Positions 20,182 to 29,974 of a DNA stretch of 64,000 nt are shown piece by piece. A model generated the notes under the pieces. The model worked only from the letters and a program-made list of their open reading frames with translations. It made no database searches and had not been told where the DNA came from. This DNA comes from Clostridium lentum (GTDB taxonomy: Bacteria > Bacillota > Clostridia > Clostridiales > Clostridiaceae), in NCBI RefSeq assembly GCF_014287815.1, contig NZ_JACOOQ010000007.1, positions 53,140 to 117,139 on the forward strand. Direction: 5' to 3'. The position numbers and the translations under genes were made by a program. Position 1 is the stretch's first letter. The number at the start of each line of letters is the position of its first letter.

Positions 20182-20733
20182 AATAAACTCCTCCTTTAAA
20201 ATCTCTCTATTTGTAACTTTAATATTCTCATATTACTCTCTTGATTATCTCACAATCCCTCAATTTTCATATAATACATAACAATATAAAATATAGTATA
20301 TTCTATATTTTACAACATTTTCGCCTTATTTAACAATAGCAAAAATACTAATTATATTAGAATTTTGTAATCAAATCGAAACTTTTGTAAAATATAGGTA
20401 AAATATATTATTTTTATAACTTATTAAACTTTACATAATTACTACTATATTGTCGTAATTATGTAGTATCGCTTTATACCTAATATATAATACCATAAAT
20501 AAATTAAAAATTTAATACTATAATGCCTTTGACTATATTTTTTTATTATAAATAATTATTCCACAAAAATCAAAATTTTCCTTTCTATATATATTTGCTG
20601 ATTAATTTAAAAGACCAAAATGGCTATGGACATGGCCACTTCGTAGTATTAATTTGACAGTTTTAAATCTTGAAATCCATTGATATACTTAAATTTACAA
20701 CTAAAAAATTTTATACTTTTCTAAGCGTTAAAA
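20182..20733. other. Long AT-rich intergenic region with one GC-richer hairpin
   Basis: About 550 bases between ftsZ and the pilT terminator contain no credible reading frame. It presumably holds the ftsZ promoter. The only clear structure is TGGCTATG GA CATGGCCA (20621-20638), an 8-bp stem with one G-T pair and a 2-base loop, in a locally GC-richer patch. It has no T tail, so it does not look like a terminator. Confidence 0.5.
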
Positions 20734-20756
20734 AAAGATGCACGAAATGCATCTTT
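20734..20756 (-). terminator. Terminator after pilT
   Basis: AAAGATGCA CGAAA TGCATCTTT forms a perfect 9-bp stem followed on the minus strand by T-rich sequence, seven bases past the pilT stop codon. Confidence 0.88.
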
Positions 20757-20762
20757 CATATG

Positions 20763-21818
20763 TTATAACATTAATAATCTTTTTAAAGTTTCTCCATCAA
20801 CTGCATATGTCATTGCTGTATCTTGAGAAATAACACCTCTCTTACATAGTTCAGCAAGAGACATATCCATGGTTCTCATACCATATTTATTTCCTGTTTG
20901 TACAGCTGATTCTATTTGTTGAGTTTTACCTTCTCTAATTAAATTTTGTATTCCTGGAGTAGTAACCATTATCTCCATAGAAGGTACACGTCCATTTCCA
21001 TCAATAGTTTCCACTAACTGTTGGGATACTACTGCCTTAAGTACAGAAGCTAATTGTATTTTAATTTGTTGTTGTTGATGTGGTGGAAAAACATCAATTA
21101 TCCTATCAATTGTCTTTGCTGCTCCAATTGTATGCAATGTTGAAAATACTAAATGTCCTGTTTCTGCTGCTGTAATTGCTACAGATATAGTTTCAAAATC
21201 TCTCATCTCTCCAACTAAAATTACATCAGGATCCTCTCTTAAAACTGCTCTTAAAGCACTTTGATAGCTTTTTGTATCTTTACCTATTTCTCTTTGATTT
21301 ACTATACACTTATTGTGCTTATGAAGATATTCTATTGGATCTTCTAAAGTTACTATATGACCTTGTCTTGTATTATTGATTTCATTTATCATAGCAGCTA
21401 AAGTAGTACTCTTCCCTGATCCTGTTGGTCCAGTTACTAAAACTAATCCTCTTTGTTCCTTCACAATTTCTTTTAATGTGCCAGGAAGTTTTAATTCATC
21501 TATTGTAGGAGCTTTTGGTGCTATTACTCTTATAGCTATGGCGTCACTATTCCTTTGCTTAAATACATTTACTCTGAATCTTCCTATACCTGGTAATGAA
21601 TAAGAAGTATCAAACTCTCCATTTGCTACATATTCATCATAGCTATCATTTAATATTTCCTTAGCAAATATCTCTATATAATCAGGCAATAATTTCTCGC
21701 TACCTATTTGATTAAATTTACCATTAACCCTAATTGTAGGAGGTAACGCAACAGTTAAATGTAAATCTGATGCACCTAGCTCGATTGTTTTTATTAATAA
21801 ATCTTTTAATAAGTACAT
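20763..21818 (-). CDS. pilT: Type IV pilus retraction ATPase PilT
   Basis: The 351-residue hexameric secretion-type ATPase drives pilus disassembly and twitching or gliding. Walker A is GPTGSGKST. The Asp box (TLEDPIEYLH), Walker B (DPDVILVGEMRD), His box (HLVFSTLHTIGAAKT) and the PilT-typical AIRVI region are present. The ATG at 21818 follows GGAGGAAT; a longer frame has no ribosome site. No other pilus gene lies nearby. It sits between ftsZ and sigK. Confidence 0.95.
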   Translation of the reverse strand: MYLLKDLLIKTIELGASDLHLTVALPPTIRVNGKFNQIGSEKLLPDYIEIFAKEILNDSYDEYVANGEFDTSYSLPGIGRFRVNVFKQRNSDAIAIRVIAPKAPTIDELKLPGTLKEIVKEQRGLVLVTGPTGSGKSTTLAAMINEINNTRQGHIVTLEDPIEYLHKHNKCIVNQREIGKDTKSYQSALRAVLREDPDVILVGEMRDFETISVAITAAETGHLVFSTLHTIGAAKTIDRIIDVFPPHQQQQIKIQLASVLKAVVSQQLVETIDGNGRVPSMEIMVTTPGIQNLIREGKTQQIESAVQTGNKYGMRTMDMSLAELCKRGVISQDTAMTYAVDGETLKRLLML

Positions 21819-21915
21819 TATTATTCCTCCTAATGTAAAAAACATATTCTATTCTATTATTTTATTTCATTCATCTTATAAATTCAACATATTTTAGCAA
21901 AAATATACAAAAATG

Positions 21916-22611
21916 CTATTTAGGGTATAACTCTTTCTTTAACTTTTTTAAAGCTTTCTTCTCTATTCTAGAAACATATGATCTAGAAATTCCTAACATT
22001 CCTGCAATCTCTCTTTGTGTTTTACATTTACCATCCTTTAAACCATATCTCATTTTTAAAATTTCACCTTCTCGTTCAGTAAGAGCACTATTTATCTTAT
22101 TGTAAAGAGCTTTTATCTGTAGCTTCATTTCAACTTTATCTATAACTGAATCCTTTTCACTACTTAATACATCTATTAAACTAATTTCATTACCTTCCTT
22201 ATCCACACCTATAGGATCCTGCAGGAAAGTTTCACTTTTCTGCTTCTTATTATTTCTAAAAAGCATTAAAATCTCATTTTCTATACACCTTGATGCGTAA
22301 GTTGCTAGTCTAGTTCCTTTTGATACATCAAATGAATCAATTGCCTTTATAAGTCCCACAGTACCTATAGAAATCAACTCATCTATATCTTTATTTGGAA
22401 TTTGATATTTTTTCACAATATGTGCCACTAATCTAAGATTTCTTTCAATCAATATACTCTTAGCTTTCTTATCCCCTGTTTTTAAAAGCTGTAAATATTT
22501 TTCCTCTTCTTTTTCATCTAAAGGTTTTGGAAAGGTATTGTTTCCAGATATATATCCTGTTAAGAATATATTACTGCATAAAAACTCCATGAAATTTGAT
22601 AATAATATCAC
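21916..22611 (-). CDS. sigK: Late mother-cell sigma factor SigK, uninterrupted
   Basis: The 231-residue SigK has a hydrophobic N-terminal pro-sequence (MEFLCSNIFLTGYISGNNTFPKPL) of the kind cleaved during activation in Bacillus. Region 2 has ELISIGTVGLIKAIDSFD and [12 protein letters not shown]. Region 4 has ISRSYVSRIEKKALKKLKKEL. The start is a GTG at 22611, eight bases after AGGAGG. The gene is continuous, with no skin-type prophage splitting it as in B. subtilis or C. difficile. Confidence 0.96.
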   Translation of the reverse strand: MILLSNFMEFLCSNIFLTGYISGNNTFPKPLDEKEEEKYLQLLKTGDKKAKSILIERNLRLVAHIVKKYQIPNKDIDELISIGTVGLIKAIDSFDVSKGTRLATYASRCIENEILMLFRNNKKQKSETFLQDPIGVDKEGNEISLIDVLSSEKDSVIDKVEMKLQIKALYNKINSALTEREGEILKMRYGLKDGKCKTQREIAGMLGISRSYVSRIEKKALKKLKKELYPK

Positions 22612-22682
22612 TTAGAGTTCCTCCTAATAGTGCTTATTATATCATATGAAGCTATACTAAAATATTGCTTATAATAACTAAA

Positions 22683-24299
22683 TTATTTTATCAAAGAATT
22701 AATTATATCCCTAAATATAGGAGCTCCTGTATTTCCTCCTCCCAGCTCTCTACCATCAGGATGAGTTTCTCCTATATTAGGTGCCACAACAACTAAAGTA
22801 TACTTCTCTCCATTATATTCAAAATATCCTGCAAACCATCCATGATTAGTACCTCCTCCTTCTCCTGTTGATGTTCCTGTTTTACCACCTTCATTTATAC
22901 CTTCCACCCTAGCCTCATAACCTGTTCCTAACCATATGACATCACTCATACTTTTTTGTACTATTTCACTGGTTGTTGTACTAAAAACCCGTCTACTTTC
23001 ACTTTCTTCCTCAGAAATTAAATTGCCATCATTATCAACAATACTTTCTATTATATATGGCTTAATATATACTCCATCATTTATCACAGCATTAATGGCA
23101 CCAGCTATTTGTAGTGGTGTAACTGTAACACATTGTCCTATTGAGAAATTGGAAACTCCTTCTTCTAAAGTTGGTTTTGTACCTACTGCCTCATCTTTAT
23201 TTTTACCACTTAACCCTAATACTTTTTGATATAATCCTAGTTTTTCAGTATATCTAACCATATTATCATATCCCACCATGGTACCTAATTGTGCAAAAAT
23301 ATCATTACAAGATATCTGCAATGCTTCATCAACACTCAATGGTCCATGAGCATATGATTCTCCATTTTTACTGCATATTAAACCAATACAAGAATAAACA
23401 TCATTGCTATCAGTAAGCCCCATATCAAGAACTATAGCTTCTGTTAAGATCTTAAATATTGAACCTGGCTCGTAACCTATGCTACCTATAGCTAAATCAA
23501 CATTAGCCATTTTATCATCCTTTTGCACCAATGCTCTTATTTTTCCTGTATCACTCTCTAGAAGCACCACACCTACATTTTCTAAAAAACTATAACTTTC
23601 ATCATTTAATACATCCTTGATTTTTTCACTCCACTCTTTGTTTATTGTAAGCTGAATATTCTTATTGCCAGAGGTATCACTTTTATTGGTAAGTTCATAG
23701 ATAGATTTATCATTTAATGAATATTCACCTTCTTCATATTTATTATCCTTTATACAGTTATAAACTTTTTCTTGTAATGAACCTTCAGAAATTTCACTTT
23801 CTTCAACTGTTGCCATTATATCCTCTATCTTACCTGCTTCACTAGCCTTTCTTTCAGTATATACATAAGTATAAATTCCTTTAATGCTTTTTAATTTATT
23901 AATTTTTTCATAGCTTTCGTAAGTAAGATAATAATACAACTTTCCACTTGAACTCATAACATCTGTATAGGAAAAGTCCCCATATTCTGATTTCATTATA
24001 AAATTTAAAGCTAGTAAATCTTCAATAGTATCCTCATAGTTATTTAATCTAAAGGGTTTGGAATCAATAACTAAAACATATTTTTCACTATCATTCACTA
24101 AGCTTTCGCCATTGGTATCAAATACCGAATATCTACTTCCATTAAATATTTCTGTTTGATAGTTTTTAAGTTCTCCTTGCACTAACTTTGTAGGATGTAC
24201 TTGAATATAATATAGTCTTAAAATAAGCATAAAAAGTAAAGCAAAAAATACTATAGCTATAATCTTGCTTCTATATATTATACTTTTCTTAAAAAACAA
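22683..24299 (-). CDS. Class B penicillin-binding protein (transpeptidase)
   Basis: The 538-residue product has an N-terminal membrane anchor (about residues 11-33) and a dimerisation-type region. The transpeptidase domain has active-site S280 in SIFK, SCN-type motif SCND, and KTG in GGKTGTSTG. It cross-links peptidoglycan outside the membrane. The start is a TTG at 24299 after GGAGATGG. Its position next to sigK hints at a sporulation-linked PBP of the SpoVD/FtsI class, but this is inference. Confidence 0.9.
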   Translation of the reverse strand: MFFKKSIIYRSKIIAIVFFALLFMLILRLYYIQVHPTKLVQGELKNYQTEIFNGSRYSVFDTNGESLVNDSEKYVLVIDSKPFRLNNYEDTIEDLLALNFIMKSEYGDFSYTDVMSSSGKLYYYLTYESYEKINKLKSIKGIYTYVYTERKASEAGKIEDIMATVEESEISEGSLQEKVYNCIKDNKYEEGEYSLNDKSIYELTNKSDTSGNKNIQLTINKEWSEKIKDVLNDESYSFLENVGVVLLESDTGKIRALVQKDDKMANVDLAIGSIGYEPGSIFKILTEAIVLDMGLTDSNDVYSCIGLICSKNGESYAHGPLSVDEALQISCNDIFAQLGTMVGYDNMVRYTEKLGLYQKVLGLSGKNKDEAVGTKPTLEEGVSNFSIGQCVTVTPLQIAGAINAVINDGVYIKPYIIESIVDNDGNLISEEESESRRVFSTTTSEIVQKSMSDVIWLGTGYEARVEGINEGGKTGTSTGEGGGTNHGWFAGYFEYNGEKYTLVVVAPNIGETHPDGRELGGGNTGAPIFRDIINSLIK

Positions 24300-24351
24300 A
24301 AAACCATCTCCTTCAGCTAAATTCTAGCCTTTGGAAATGGTTTCTATACAA

Positions 24352-24969
24352 TTATTTTAATATATCTCTAATTTTAGCCATTAAAATATCTATTGCCACA
24401 TAATTATGTCCACCTTCTGGAATAATTATATCTGCATATCTTTTAGTTGGTTCTGTAAACTCCATATGCATTGGTCTAACCATAGTTAAATATTGATCTA
24501 TAACTGATTCAACTGTTCTTCCTCTTTCATCAATATCCCTTACTAATCTTCGTAATATTCTTATATCTGCATCAGTATCCACATATACCTTAATATCTAA
24601 AAGGTTTCTTATTCTTTCATCTTCTAAGATTAAGATACCTTCAACAATTATTATTTCCCTTGGTTCTACAGTTGTAGTATCTTTTGCTCTATTATGAACA
24701 GTAAAATCATATCTTGGCTTTTCTATTGATTTGCCCTTAATTAGTTTTTGTAAGTGTTCTACTAAGAGATCATTATCAAAAGCCATTGGATGATCATAAT
24801 TAGTTTTAACTCTTTCTTCCATTGATAAATTACTTTGATCTTTATAGTACATATCCTGTTGTATCATTGTGATACGCTCATTTGAAAAATTAGAATATAA
24901 TGCATCTGCAATGGTACTCTTGCCTGAACCTGTCCCTCCAGTAATACCAATTAAAATAGGCTTTTTCAT
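24352..24969 (-). CDS. udk: Uridine kinase
   Basis: The 205-residue kinase phosphorylates uridine and cytidine in pyrimidine salvage. P-loop GGTGSGKST is at residues 10-18; the YDHPMAFD and RYDFTVHNR substrate motifs follow, and the lid region is [12 protein letters not shown]. It lies 14 bases after the U32 gene, the same order as trhP-udk in Bacillus. Confidence 0.96.
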   Translation of the reverse strand: MKKPILIGITGGTGSGKSTIADALYSNFSNERITMIQQDMYYKDQSNLSMEERVKTNYDHPMAFDNDLLVEHLQKLIKGKSIEKPRYDFTVHNRAKDTTTVEPREIIIVEGILILEDERIRNLLDIKVYVDTDADIRILRRLVRDIDERGRTVESVIDQYLTMVRPMHMEFTEPTKRYADIIIPEGGHNYVAIDILMAKIRDILK

Positions 24970-24983
24970 TTATATGATCCTCC

Positions 24984-26228
24984 TTAGTTATTGTTTATAT
25001 TAATTGTATTATTTGCTTTTACAAGCATATCATTTACTTTTAATGGCTCACTTACCTTTACCTTAAACATCATATGTGCTCTATTAGCTACGTCCGTTTT
25101 CTTATTTTTATCTAAATCATACATATCTTCTAACTTGATTTTGAAATAAGGTACATCTGGTCTAAGTACTTCCACCTCATCACCTTCAAACACTCTATTT
25201 TTTTGAAGTATTGTAGCAGTTTTAGTTTCAGCATCATACTCTTTAACCATTCCCACTATTTCATAATCTCTAACATATGATGAATCTTCATAGTTTTGTT
25301 CACCGTTTATACCTAAGTAGAATCCTGTATGATATGGTCTATGGCTTACTTTTTTAAGCATATCCATCCATTCTTCTTTAAATCTATAAGCACTTGGGTT
25401 GTCCCAATAACTATCTAATGCTTCCCTATAAGCCTTAACTACAGAAGCAACATAAAACTCACTCTTCATTCTTCCTTCTATTTTAAATGAATATATTCCA
25501 CTTTTAACTAGCTCAGGAATATAGTGAATCATACATAAATCCTTTGCATTCATTATATATGTACCATTATCATCTTCTACCACTGGATAATATTCACCTG
25601 GTCTTGTTTCTTCAACTAAATGATACTTATATCTACATACATTCCCACAAATTCCTTTGTTAGCATCTCTTTTAATCATATAATTAGATATTAAACATCT
25701 TCCTGAATAAGCTACACACATTGATCCATGTACGAATGCTTCAATATCACATTCTTTTGGAATCTTAGATGTAATTTCATTTATTTCTTTAAAAGTTAAC
25801 TCTCTAGCTAATACTATTCTTTTTATCCCTAAGTCATACCAAAACTTTGTTGCTTTCCAGTTTACTGTATTTGCTTGAGTACTTAAATGTATTTCAAGAT
25901 CTGGTGCTGCTTCTTTACAAATTGCAATTAATGCTGGATCTGCTACAAGAACTGCATCTACACCAATTTCATATAATCCTTTTATGTATTCTTCTGCACC
26001 ATTTAAGTCATGATTTCTTGCAAAAACATTTAAAGTAACATATACTTTTCTTCCTCTATCATGACAATACTTGATTCCTTCAAGCATTTCTTCATTGCTA
26101 AAGTTATTAGAAAATGCTCTTAAATTTAGCTTTGCTCCACCTAAATATACAGCATCTGCACCATAATCGATTGCTATCTTTAATTTTTCTAAATTACCAG
26201 CTGGAGCTAGTATTTCCGGTTTTCTCAT
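24984..26228 (-). CDS. trhP: U32-family protein, probable tRNA wobble-uridine hydroxylase
   Basis: The 414-residue protein has the U32 signature: ILAPAGN at the start, GADAVYLGG, EAFVHGSMCVAYSGRC near residue 165, and further cysteines in GICGNVCRYKY that would hold an iron-sulfur cluster. In Bacillus the equivalent genes (yrrN/yrrO, now trhP) are needed for 5-hydroxyuridine at tRNA position 34. The neighbour encodes the O-methyltransferase that acts next, which supports the same role here. Older annotation calls the family peptidase or collagenase. Confidence 0.85.
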   Translation of the reverse strand: MRKPEILAPAGNLEKLKIAIDYGADAVYLGGAKLNLRAFSNNFSNEEMLEGIKYCHDRGRKVYVTLNVFARNHDLNGAEEYIKGLYEIGVDAVLVADPALIAICKEAAPDLEIHLSTQANTVNWKATKFWYDLGIKRIVLARELTFKEINEITSKIPKECDIEAFVHGSMCVAYSGRCLISNYMIKRDANKGICGNVCRYKYHLVEETRPGEYYPVVEDDNGTYIMNAKDLCMIHYIPELVKSGIYSFKIEGRMKSEFYVASVVKAYREALDSYWDNPSAYRFKEEWMDMLKKVSHRPYHTGFYLGINGEQNYEDSSYVRDYEIVGMVKEYDAETKTATILQKNRVFEGDEVEVLRPDVPYFKIKLEDMYDLDKNKKTDVANRAHMMFKVKVSEPLKVNDMLVKANNTININNN

Positions 26229-26232
26229 TAAG

Positions 26233-26877
26233 TTACCTCCTCTTTGTTACAGCTATGCCATCTCCCATAGGAATAACTGATGTAATTAGATTTTCATCTT
26301 CTGAAACTAATTCTAAATATTTTCTCATTCTCTTCACAATTGTAATTTTTCTTCTCTTCACAAGTTCATCACTTGCAACCATCCCTCTAAATAACACATT
26401 ATCTGCTATTATTATTCCATCTTCCTTTAATAATCTTAAGCAATGGGGTAAAAAGTGATTATAATGTCCTTTTCCAGCATCCATGAATATTAAATCATAT
26501 GGTTCATCTAAAGATTCTAAAATTTCTAAACAATCTCCTTCTTTAATTTCTATCTTACTTTCTAAATTAAAGCTCTTGATATTTTCCTTTGCTAACTTAA
26601 TCATTTCTTCACTTCTCTCCACAGTTGTAATATGTGGAGAAGTACCTGCTGCTTTATACATCTTTATGGCAGAATAACCTATAGCAGTTCCTAATTCAAG
26701 AATTCTTATGGGCTTTTTCATACTCACCATAAATTCTAAAAACTTTATTGTCTCTTTTTGAGCTATAGGAACGCCTTTTTCCTTAGCAAACTCTTCCAAC
26801 TCATTGAACTTACCTGTACTATCTGGTATTAAACTTCTAATATATTCTTCCATATAATCATATGTTATTCCACTCAT
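26233..26877 (-). CDS. trmR: tRNA 5-hydroxyuridine methyltransferase (TrmR-like O-methyltransferase)
   Basis: The 214-residue class I SAM-dependent O-methyltransferase has RILELGTAIGYSAI for SAM binding and FMDAGKGHY and ADNVLFRG for metal and catechol-type contacts. In Bacillus the gene at this place (yrrM) makes 5-methoxyuridine from 5-hydroxyuridine in tRNA. It lies 4 bases before the U32 gene. Two adjacent ATGs follow GGAGG; the second (26877) has better spacing. Confidence 0.85.
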   Translation of the reverse strand: MSGITYDYMEEYIRSLIPDSTGKFNELEEFAKEKGVPIAQKETIKFLEFMVSMKKPIRILELGTAIGYSAIKMYKAAGTSPHITTVERSEEMIKLAKENIKSFNLESKIEIKEGDCLEILESLDEPYDLIFMDAGKGHYNHFLPHCLRLLKEDGIIIADNVLFRGMVASDELVKRRKITIVKRMRKYLELVSEDENLITSVIPMGDGIAVTKRR

Positions 26878-26889
26878 CATATTCCTCCA

Positions 26890-27897
26890 TTAATATCCTA
26901 ATTCTTCTTTCCTTCTTAGGAAATCATCATAATTATCAGTAAAATAGTGTGTATTTTCACTCTCTAAAAGATAATAAAGATAATCAGTTTCCTTTGGCTT
27001 TAAAGCTGCCATTAATGATGCTCTGCCCGGATTTGAAATAGGACCTATAGGAAGCCCATAATACATGTATGTGTTATAAGGAGAATCAATCTCTAAATAC
27101 TTTTCATACATCTTTTCAATGTGATATCCATACGAATATATCACTGTTGCATCTATTTGAAGAGGCATTCCTATTGCAATTCTGTTATATATTACCGAAG
27201 AAATAAAACTTCTTTCACTATCAACTACTGCTTCTTTTTCAATTATAGAAGCAACATTAACTTTTTTTTCAATTTCCTCTTCTGGTATTGATATATTTAA
27301 ATCTTCAACAATTTCGTGCCAAACTTTCTCAAATCTATTAAGCATTGTCTTTATTATAAAATCTGCATTTTCATTTTTATTAAAACTATATGTATCTGGA
27401 AATAAAAATCCTTCAAGGTTATATCTTTTATTAGGATTATTGCTTATATACTTAGGCAACTCATAATTTTTTACTGAATCAATAAATTCTTTGCTATTGC
27501 ATATATTATTTTCCTCTAATTTTTCTGCAATATCATCAATTGTATATCCTTCTGGAATAGTTATGTATACTTTATCTTTATTTGAATCTGTTAAAAGGTT
27601 GACAAATTCATTTAATGTCATACTTTTATTTAATTTATATGTTCCTTCCAAAACCTCTGGTTTTATTCCACATATCTTCAAATATAATTTTACTAAAAAC
27701 TTATTTTTTATTTTACCTTCTTCTGATAATTTATCAAGAATTCCATAAAAACTATCACCTTCAGCTACCTCAACAATTTCTTCATTGTTTATTTTAAGTG
27801 GTGTATCTACTATCTTAAAACATTGCCAAATGGTAATTATGATTATCATTATTACAAAAATTCTTGCAACTCTGATAATTCTTTTATTTTTTTTCAT
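26890..27897 (-). CDS. mltG: Endolytic transglycosylase MltG
   Basis: The 335-residue product is membrane-anchored by a helix at residues 11-24 and has an extracellular YceG-like domain. The catalytic glutamate lies in ASIIEKEAVVD. The family motifs LPIGPISNPG and NTYMYYGL are present. It cleaves nascent glycan strands and so sets their length. It lies 12 bases upstream of trmR in the conserved alaS-to-udk gene cluster. Confidence 0.94.
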   Translation of the reverse strand: MKKNKRIIRVARIFVIMIIIITIWQCFKIVDTPLKINNEEIVEVAEGDSFYGILDKLSEEGKIKNKFLVKLYLKICGIKPEVLEGTYKLNKSMTLNEFVNLLTDSNKDKVYITIPEGYTIDDIAEKLEENNICNSKEFIDSVKNYELPKYISNNPNKRYNLEGFLFPDTYSFNKNENADFIIKTMLNRFEKVWHEIVEDLNISIPEEEIEKKVNVASIIEKEAVVDSERSFISSVIYNRIAIGMPLQIDATVIYSYGYHIEKMYEKYLEIDSPYNTYMYYGLPIGPISNPGRASLMAALKPKETDYLYYLLESENTHYFTDNYDDFLRRKEELGY

Positions 27898-27917
27898 AAA
27901 TACCCCCTATATATAAT

Positions 27918-27945
27918 TAGTGAATAGCCTTATGACTATTCACTA
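27918..27945 (-). terminator. Hairpin after typA
   Basis: A perfect 10-bp stem, TAGTGAATAG with CTATTCACTA, and an 8-base loop lie 50 bases past the typA stop codon. The following minus-strand sequence is AT-rich without a pure T run, so termination strength is uncertain. Confidence 0.6.
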
Positions 27946-27995
27946 TTATAAACCTTATTGATGAATTTTAAAAGTTTTTTAGCTGATTTTCGATA

Positions 27996-29822
27996 TTATT
28001 TTTTTCCTCTACTAATCATTCTCTTTCTTTCAGCAGCATCTAAGTATCTCTTTCTTATTCTGATGCTTTCTGGAGTTACTTCCACTAATTCATCATTTCC
28101 TATAAATTCTATTGATTGCTCTAAAGTCATTGGAGTAATTGGAACTAACTTAACTGCATCATCTGATCCTGAAGCTCTAGTATTTGTAAGTTTCTTTCCT
28201 TTACAAACATTTATATCTAAATCATCAGCTCTTGAACATTCACCAACAACCATACCTTGGTATACTGGAGTTCCTGGAGTTATGAATAATCTTCCTCTTT
28301 CTTGTGCATTGAACAATCCATAAGCAATTGCATCCCCTTGTTCAAATGATACTATTGAACCTCTACTTCTAGATTCTATCTCTCCTTTATATGGAGCATA
28401 TCCTTCAAACACATGGTTCATGATCCCATTACCTTTTGTATCAGTCATAAATTCATTTCTAAATCCTATAAGTCCTCTTGCTGGAATACTAAATTCAAGT
28501 CTTGTATATCCATTAACAGCTGATGTCATATTAACCATCTCACCTTTTCTAGGACCCATTTTTTCCATTACAGCTCCCATGAATTCTTCTGGTACATCAA
28601 TTGTTAAGTGTTCTATTGGTTCAACCTTCTTACCATTTTCTTCTTTAAAAATAACAGATGGTTTAGAAACTTGTAATTCAAATCCTTCTCTTCTCATTGT
28701 TTCAATAAGTACTGATAAGTGAAGTTCCCCTCTTCCTGAAACTTCGAAACAGTCTGGAGTTATTTCTTTAACTCTTAAACTTACATTAGTTTCTAATTCC
28801 TTCATTAATCTATCTCTTAAGTGTCTTGAAGTTACAAATTCACCTTCTTTACCAGCGAAAGGTGAGTCATTAACCATGAAGTTCATGCTCAGAGTTGGCT
28901 CATCAATCTTGATGAATGGTAAAGCTTCTGGATTTTGAGCATCTGCTATAGTTTCACCTATGTTAGCATCTAAAACACCACTTACAGCTATGATATCTCC
29001 AAGTCCTGCTTCTTCAACTTCTTCTCTCTTTAATCCATTATATCCAAATACAGCTGTAATTCTATAATTTGATTTAGTCCCATCTTGTCTTACCAATGCA
29101 ACACTTTGGTTTTTCTTTACCGTACCTCTATGTATCTTACCTATAGCTATCTTTCCAACATATTCACTGCTATCTAATGTTGTAACTAACATTTGGAAAG
29201 GTCCATCTATTTCACCTTTAGGTGGTTCAACATGGTCTACTATTGTTTTAAATAGTGGTTCCATATCTTCATTCGTATCTTCAACATTAAATCTTGCAAA
29301 TCCTTCTCTAGCTGATGCATATATTATTGGGAAGTCTAATTGTTCATCATCTGCTCCTAATTCTAAGAATAAATCAAATACTTCATCAATAACATTTTCA
29401 GGTCTTGCATTTGGCTTATCAATTTTGTTTATTACAACTATTGGTTTTAATTTTAATTCTAATGCCTTCTTAAGAACGAATTTAGTTTGTGGCATTGGGC
29501 CTTCATATGAATCAACAACTAATAAAACTGAGTCAACCATTTTAAGTACACGTTCAACTTCTCCACCGAAATCAGCATGTCCTGGTGTATCAACAATGTT
29601 AATCTTTATGTCATTGTACATAACTGCTGTATTTTTAGAAAGTATTGTTATTCCTCTTTCCTTTTCTAAGTCGTTAGAGTCCATTACTCTCTCATCCATC
29701 TTTTCGTTTGTTCTGAAAACATGACTTGCCTTAAACATAGCATCAACTAAAGTAGTCTTACCATGGTCAACGTGGGCTATTATTGCTATATTTCTAATAT
29801 CATTTCTAGTAACTAATTCCAT
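27996..29822 (-). CDS. typA: Translational GTPase TypA/BipA
   Basis: The 608-residue EF-G-like GTPase is used for ribosome assembly and stress adaptation. The P-loop is AHVDHGKTTL, G2 is ERGITI, G3 is DTPGHADFGGE and G4 is NKID. The BipA-specific C-terminal domain begins after the EF-G-like domains and contains TRASGSDDAVKL. Start after GGAGGAAAG. Confidence 0.97.
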   Translation of the reverse strand: MELVTRNDIRNIAIIAHVDHGKTTLVDAMFKASHVFRTNEKMDERVMDSNDLEKERGITILSKNTAVMYNDIKINIVDTPGHADFGGEVERVLKMVDSVLLVVDSYEGPMPQTKFVLKKALELKLKPIVVINKIDKPNARPENVIDEVFDLFLELGADDEQLDFPIIYASAREGFARFNVEDTNEDMEPLFKTIVDHVEPPKGEIDGPFQMLVTTLDSSEYVGKIAIGKIHRGTVKKNQSVALVRQDGTKSNYRITAVFGYNGLKREEVEEAGLGDIIAVSGVLDANIGETIADAQNPEALPFIKIDEPTLSMNFMVNDSPFAGKEGEFVTSRHLRDRLMKELETNVSLRVKEITPDCFEVSGRGELHLSVLIETMRREGFELQVSKPSVIFKEENGKKVEPIEHLTIDVPEEFMGAVMEKMGPRKGEMVNMTSAVNGYTRLEFSIPARGLIGFRNEFMTDTKGNGIMNHVFEGYAPYKGEIESRSRGSIVSFEQGDAIAYGLFNAQERGRLFITPGTPVYQGMVVGECSRADDLDINVCKGKKLTNTRASGSDDAVKLVPITPMTLEQSIEFIGNDELVEVTPESIRIRKRYLDAAERKRMISRGKK

Positions 29823-29898
29823 TTACTTTCCTCCAATTAATTTAAATCAGTAATTTTATTCTTACTATGTAAACCTATAAATATTTTACCCAAAAATA

Positions 29899-29924
29899 AA
29901 ATTGGATACACAAGTACCCAATTT
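29899..29924 (-). terminator. Terminator after rnj
   Basis: AAATTGG at 29899-29905 pairs with CCAATTT at 29918-29924, and inner TAC/GTA pairing extends the stem. On the minus strand it is followed by TATTTTT, about 50 bases past the rnj stop. Confidence 0.75.
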
Positions 29925-29974
29925 AAAATCTCTTAGATATTTTACTATCATATAGTATTCTTGTCAACTAAGTG

